A stretch of DNA of 64,000 bases. It comes from Saccharothrix algeriensis. Its GTDB lineage: Bacteria > Actinomycetota > Actinomycetes > Mycobacteriales > Pseudonocardiaceae. The stretch is taken from assembly GCF_016907655.1 (NCBI RefSeq), contig NZ_JAFBCL010000001.1, positions 6,296,001 through 6,360,000 of the forward strand. The letters are read 5' to 3'. The notes under the pieces were generated by a model. That model had not been told where the DNA came from and searched no databases. It worked only from the letters and a program-made list of their open reading frames with translations. Positions within the stretch are counted from its first letter, which is position 1, and the number at the start of each line of letters is the position of its first letter. The position numbers and the translations under genes are program-made. Shown here piece after piece: positions 61,927-64,000 of the stretch.

Positions 61927-62396
61927 GACTCCCGCCGCCAGGCGGTGACCGCGGCCTCGTCACGGCGGTCGGCCCGCCGGGCCGGCACCTGGGGGCTGTA
62001 ACCGATGCGGTGCAGCACCAGCGACATCCCGGCCGGGGTGTAGCGCACCGCGAACAACCGCGCGACCAGCTCCGCGACCCTGGCCAGGGTCCAGCGTCGA
62101 TCCTCGGTGTACCCGTGGGCGGCCGGCCCCTGCTCCAGGGCCTGGACCAGCCGGTCGAGCCGGGCCCGGTCCAGACGGCAGTCCGGCCCGCCCGGCCCCC
62201 TGGAGCGCAGGGCCTGCCGGCCCCCGGCACGCCACAAACGCCGCCAGGCATAGGCGGACTTGGTCGACACCCGCAGACCACGAGCGACCTCGCAGGCGCC
62301 CACACCACGCTCGAACCAGTCGGCGGCCTGCATCCGCACCGCCTCACGTCGGGCCCGTTCCCGTCCGGTCAGGCCACCACCATCGGGATAGCGCAT
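61905..62396 (-). CDS. IS630-type transposase, OrfA (DNA-binding part)
   Basis: A 163-residue frame with the HTH half of the transposase: RERARREAVRMQAADWFERGVGACEVARGLRVSTKSAYAWRRLWRAGG (first helix-turn-helix) and DRRWTLARVAELVARLFAVRYTPAGMSLVLHRIGYSPQVPARR (winged helix typical of IS630). The start is taken at ATG 62396 (MRYPDGGGLTGRE). It ends with TAG at 61905, just past a GGGGAAAAC slip site, and without the shift it would yield only a DNA-binding protein that may act as inhibitor. Confidence 0.9.
   Translation of the reverse strand: MRYPDGGGLTGRERARREAVRMQAADWFERGVGACEVARGLRVSTKSAYAWRRLWRAGGRQALRSRGPGGPDCRLDRARLDRLVQALEQGPAAHGYTEDRRWTLARVAELVARLFAVRYTPAGMSLVLHRIGYSPQVPARRADRRDEAAVTAWRRESWARGKP
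61911..61917 (-). other. Programmed -1 frameshift site in transposase
   Basis: On the coding strand the zero frame reads CGG GGA AAA CCC TAG. The heptamer G GGA AAA fits the X XXY YYZ rule for -1 slippage, and slippage enters the OrfB frame before the OrfA stop. Confidence 0.82.
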
Positions 62397-62447
62397 ACCC
62401 CACGGGTACCCCCGGGACAGCCCCACCCACCGACACAAGCCACCACA

Positions 62448-62469
62448 GACCCCAACAATTGAAGATCAG
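62448..62469. repeat. Right terminal inverted repeat of the IS
   Basis: 22 bases ending CAATTGAAGATCAG, perfectly complementary to 61295-61316 and followed by the duplicated TA (62470-62471). Confidence 0.96.
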
Positions 62470-62544
62470 TACGGGGAGAACACGAAGCAACCGGTCTGCA
62501 CGGGGCGTGCGGAAAAGCCGAGAACTGCAAGCCGCGAGCAGGTG

Positions 62545-64000
62545 CTAATTGGTGTGCTCGAACTCGGGCACGTCGAGGGTGGCGGCCATCAGGTCCTGCG
62601 TGTAGGGGTGGGAGGGGGCCGTGAGCACGGAGTCGGTGGGGCCCGACTCGACGACCCGTCCCCGGTTCAGCACGACCACGCTGTCCGCGATGCTGCGCAC
62701 CACCGCCAGGTCGTGGGTCACGAAGATCATCGACAACCCGTCCCCCGACAACGAGCGCAGCAGTTCCACCACGGCCGCCTGCACCGACACGTCCAGGGCG
62801 GAAGTCACCTCGTCGCAGATGAGGAGCTTCGGCTCGCACACGAGGGCGCGTGCGATGGCGACGCGTTGGCGCTGCCCACCGGACAGCTCGGCCGGGTAGC
62901 GGTCGGCGAGGCGTGGTGGGATCTCCACGCGTTCGAGCGCTTCCCGGACCCGTTGCCGGCCCTCGCGCGCGCTGACCCCGAAGTAGTGCCGCAGCGGCAC
63001 GAGGAGGCTGCCCTCCACGCTGCGGTGCGGGTTGAGCGAGCCGTAGGGGTTCTGGAAGACGTACTGCACCTCGCGGCGGGTTTCCTTGCTGCGCTTGCCG
63101 GCGGCGGCGGGGATCGGGCGGCCCTCGAAGGTCAGCGTGCCCCGCTGCTCCTCGTGCAGCCCCACGAGGCAGCGCGACATCGTGGTCTTGCCGCTGCCGG
63201 ATTCGCCGACGAGCGCCAGGCACTCGCCGCGTGCCAGGTCGAAGGACACGTCGAACAGGATCTGCCTGCCGCCGTAGCCGGCGTTCAGCCCGGAGACCGA
63301 GAACACGCCCCGCGCGTCCCCGGGAGCGACGCGCTTGTCGTGGGGGAGCGGCAGGACCCGTGGTGAGCGCACCACCTCGTCCACGCGCAGGCACCGCGCC
63401 AGCGTCCCGGACGGCCCGGGGACGAGTCCGGGGCGGGTTCCCCGGCACTCGGCCACGGCGTGACCGCACCGCGGCGCGAAGACGCACCCCCGGTGGTCCT
63501 CCCCGACACCGGGGGCGCGGCCGGGGATGGGGACCAGGCGGTGCCGGTGGGTCGCGGACGGCACGGCGGCCAGCAGGGCGCGGGTGTAGGGGTGGGCGGC
63601 GCGGGTGAGCACGTCGCGGTCGGTGCCGCTCTCCACGACCTCGCCGCCGTACATGACGGTGACGTGGTCGGCGACCTCGGCGACCACGGCGAGGTCGTGG
63701 GAGACGTGGATCGCGGCCATGTCGTGCTCGCGGCACAGCTCGCGCACCACCTCCAGCACGCGGGCCCGGGTGGAGACGTCGAGACCGGTCGTCGGCTCGT
63801 CCAGCACGATCAGCCGCGGCCCGGCCGCGACCGCCATCGCTATGGCGACGCGCTGCTGCTGGCCACCGGAGAGCTGCCGGGGGCGGCGCTTGAGGAACGC
63901 GTCGTCGCTCGGCAGCCCGACGTCGTCCAGCAGCCGCCGGACGCGCACGAGCGCCTCGCGCCGGGGCGCGCGCAGCCCCTCGGTCAGCTGTGTCGCCAAC
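62545..64000 (-). CDS. Dipeptide/oligopeptide ABC transporter, fused double ATPase (partial)
   Basis: 485 codons of a DppD-DppF-like fusion; the 5' end, with the first Walker A, is beyond the window. The first ATPase half retains its signature QLSGGQQQRVAIAMA, Walker B RLIVLDEPTTGLDVSTRARVL and switch His HVSHDLAVV. It ends in the oligopeptide-family Cys cluster (GCVFAPRCGHAVAECRG, then ARCLRV), which in DppD-like ATPases binds an Fe-S cluster. The second half is complete: ALVGESGSGKTTMSRCLVG, VQYVFQNPYGSLNPHRSV, ELSGGQRQRVAIARAL and LLICDEVTSALDVSVQ. It imports peptides or related solutes with permeases presumably encoded upstream. Confidence 0.93.
   Translation of the reverse strand, partial: LATQLTEGLRAPRREALVRVRRLLDDVGLPSDDAFLKRRPRQLSGGQQQRVAIAMAVAAGPRLIVLDEPTTGLDVSTRARVLEVVRELCREHDMAAIHVSHDLAVVAEVADHVTVMYGGEVVESGTDRDVLTRAAHPYTRALLAAVPSATHRHRLVPIPGRAPGVGEDHRGCVFAPRCGHAVAECRGTRPGLVPGPSGTLARCLRVDEVVRSPRVLPLPHDKRVAPGDARGVFSVSGLNAGYGGRQILFDVSFDLARGECLALVGESGSGKTTMSRCLVGLHEEQRGTLTFEGRPIPAAAGKRSKETRREVQYVFQNPYGSLNPHRSVEGSLLVPLRHYFGVSAREGRQRVREALERVEIPPRLADRYPAELSGGQRQRVAIARALVCEPKLLICDEVTSALDVSVQAAVVELLRSLSGDGLSMIFVTHDLAVVRSIADSVVVLNRGRVVESGPTDSVLTAPSHPYTQDLMAATLDVPEFEHTN

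Larger units (their letters stand above)
61295..62469 (-). mobile_element. IS630-type insertion sequence, complete
   Basis: A 1175-bp element with perfect 22-bp terminal inverted repeats (CTGATCTTCAATTGTTGGGG... at 61295-61316 and its complement at 62448-62469). It is flanked by TA on both sides (61293-61294 and 62470-62471). Joining the flanks with a single TA restores GGCCATACGGGGAGAACACG, exactly the sequence in copies 1 and 2 of the host repeat. That proves the boundaries and shows TA target duplication, as in IS630/Tc1/mariner elements. Two overlapping frames encode the transposase. Intact ends suggest a recent and possibly active element. Confidence 0.96.
60857..62510. repeat. Nested-palindrome intergenic element, copy 3, split by IS630-type insertion
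   Basis: The third family member. Its outer end (60857-60883) is partly complementary to its own tail (ACCGGT.TGCACGGGGCGTGC). Module 1 runs 60884-61016, the spacer arms are TTTTCCTCCTCCTTGG and CCAAGGAGGAGGAAGAG, and module 2 begins at 61182. Module 2 is interrupted at 61294 and resumes at 62470 (TACGGGGAGAACACGA). It lacks the G+C-rich lead of copies 1 and 2. Compared with those copies, the module 1 inner stem (60921-60946 with 60956-60981) has five base changes, each matched by the complementary change on the other arm, and an extra CTC/GAG has been added to both outer arms. Confidence 0.92.

Overview
The window is about 74-75 % G+C, codes almost entirely with G/C-ending codons, and uses many GTG (some TTG) starts with GGAGG-type ribosome sites. 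AfsR/SARP, ANTAR, WGR-propeller, DasR-operator and HelD genes point to a filamentous actinobacterium, most likely the Pseudonocardiales (Saccharothrix/Actinosynnema-like). This is inferred from gene content and composition; no rRNA or tRNA was found.

Layout. 0-6 kb: stress signalling (DUF5709 protein, STAS antagonist, MEDS-ATPase, SpoIIE-type phosphatase, two GAF-ANTAR proteins). 6.6-8.3 kb: two overlapping clpP-like genes, the second lacking its catalytic Ser, with a ClgR/PopR-like regulator beside them. 8.5-18 kb: an uncharacterised protein, a 16 x 14-bp tandem array, a WGR-propeller protein, an AfsR-type regulator, and an MFS/LysR divergent pair. 18-28 kb: a minus-strand run with overlapping starts and stops: Ser/Thr kinase, propeller-FN3 membrane protein, MoxR ATPase, DUF58, a transglutaminase-like protein without Cys and His, a pseudokinase and an FHA protein. 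This looks like one envelope signalling or assembly system built around several degenerate enzymes. 28-35 kb: a divergent NAD-dependent DNA ligase, a chitin-active LPMO under a DasR-type operator, and HelD. 35-42 kb: a predicted modification-dependent HNH nuclease, an APH-like kinase, a four-gene OpuC-type osmolyte transporter and a frameshifted gene. 42-50 kb: copper ATPase with CopD/CtaG, SDR, DUF5593-like protein and diguanylate cyclase. 50-64 kb: methyltransferases, catalase, MpaB/Lcp-like oxygenase, class II deacetylase, M6 metalloprotease, an IS630-type element and a truncated dipeptide ABC ATPase.

The most unusual feature is a family of about 0.5-kb intergenic elements present three times (30.4, 51.1 and 60.9 kb). 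Each is a palindrome of palindromes: two long hairpin modules in inverted orientation flank complementary arms. Copy 3 differs from copies 1 and 2 in its hairpin stem at five positions, all compensated on the other arm, so the fold itself appears to be maintained. An IS630-type element, with perfect 22-bp ends, TA target duplication and a G GGA AAA frameshift site, has inserted into a stem of copy 3.
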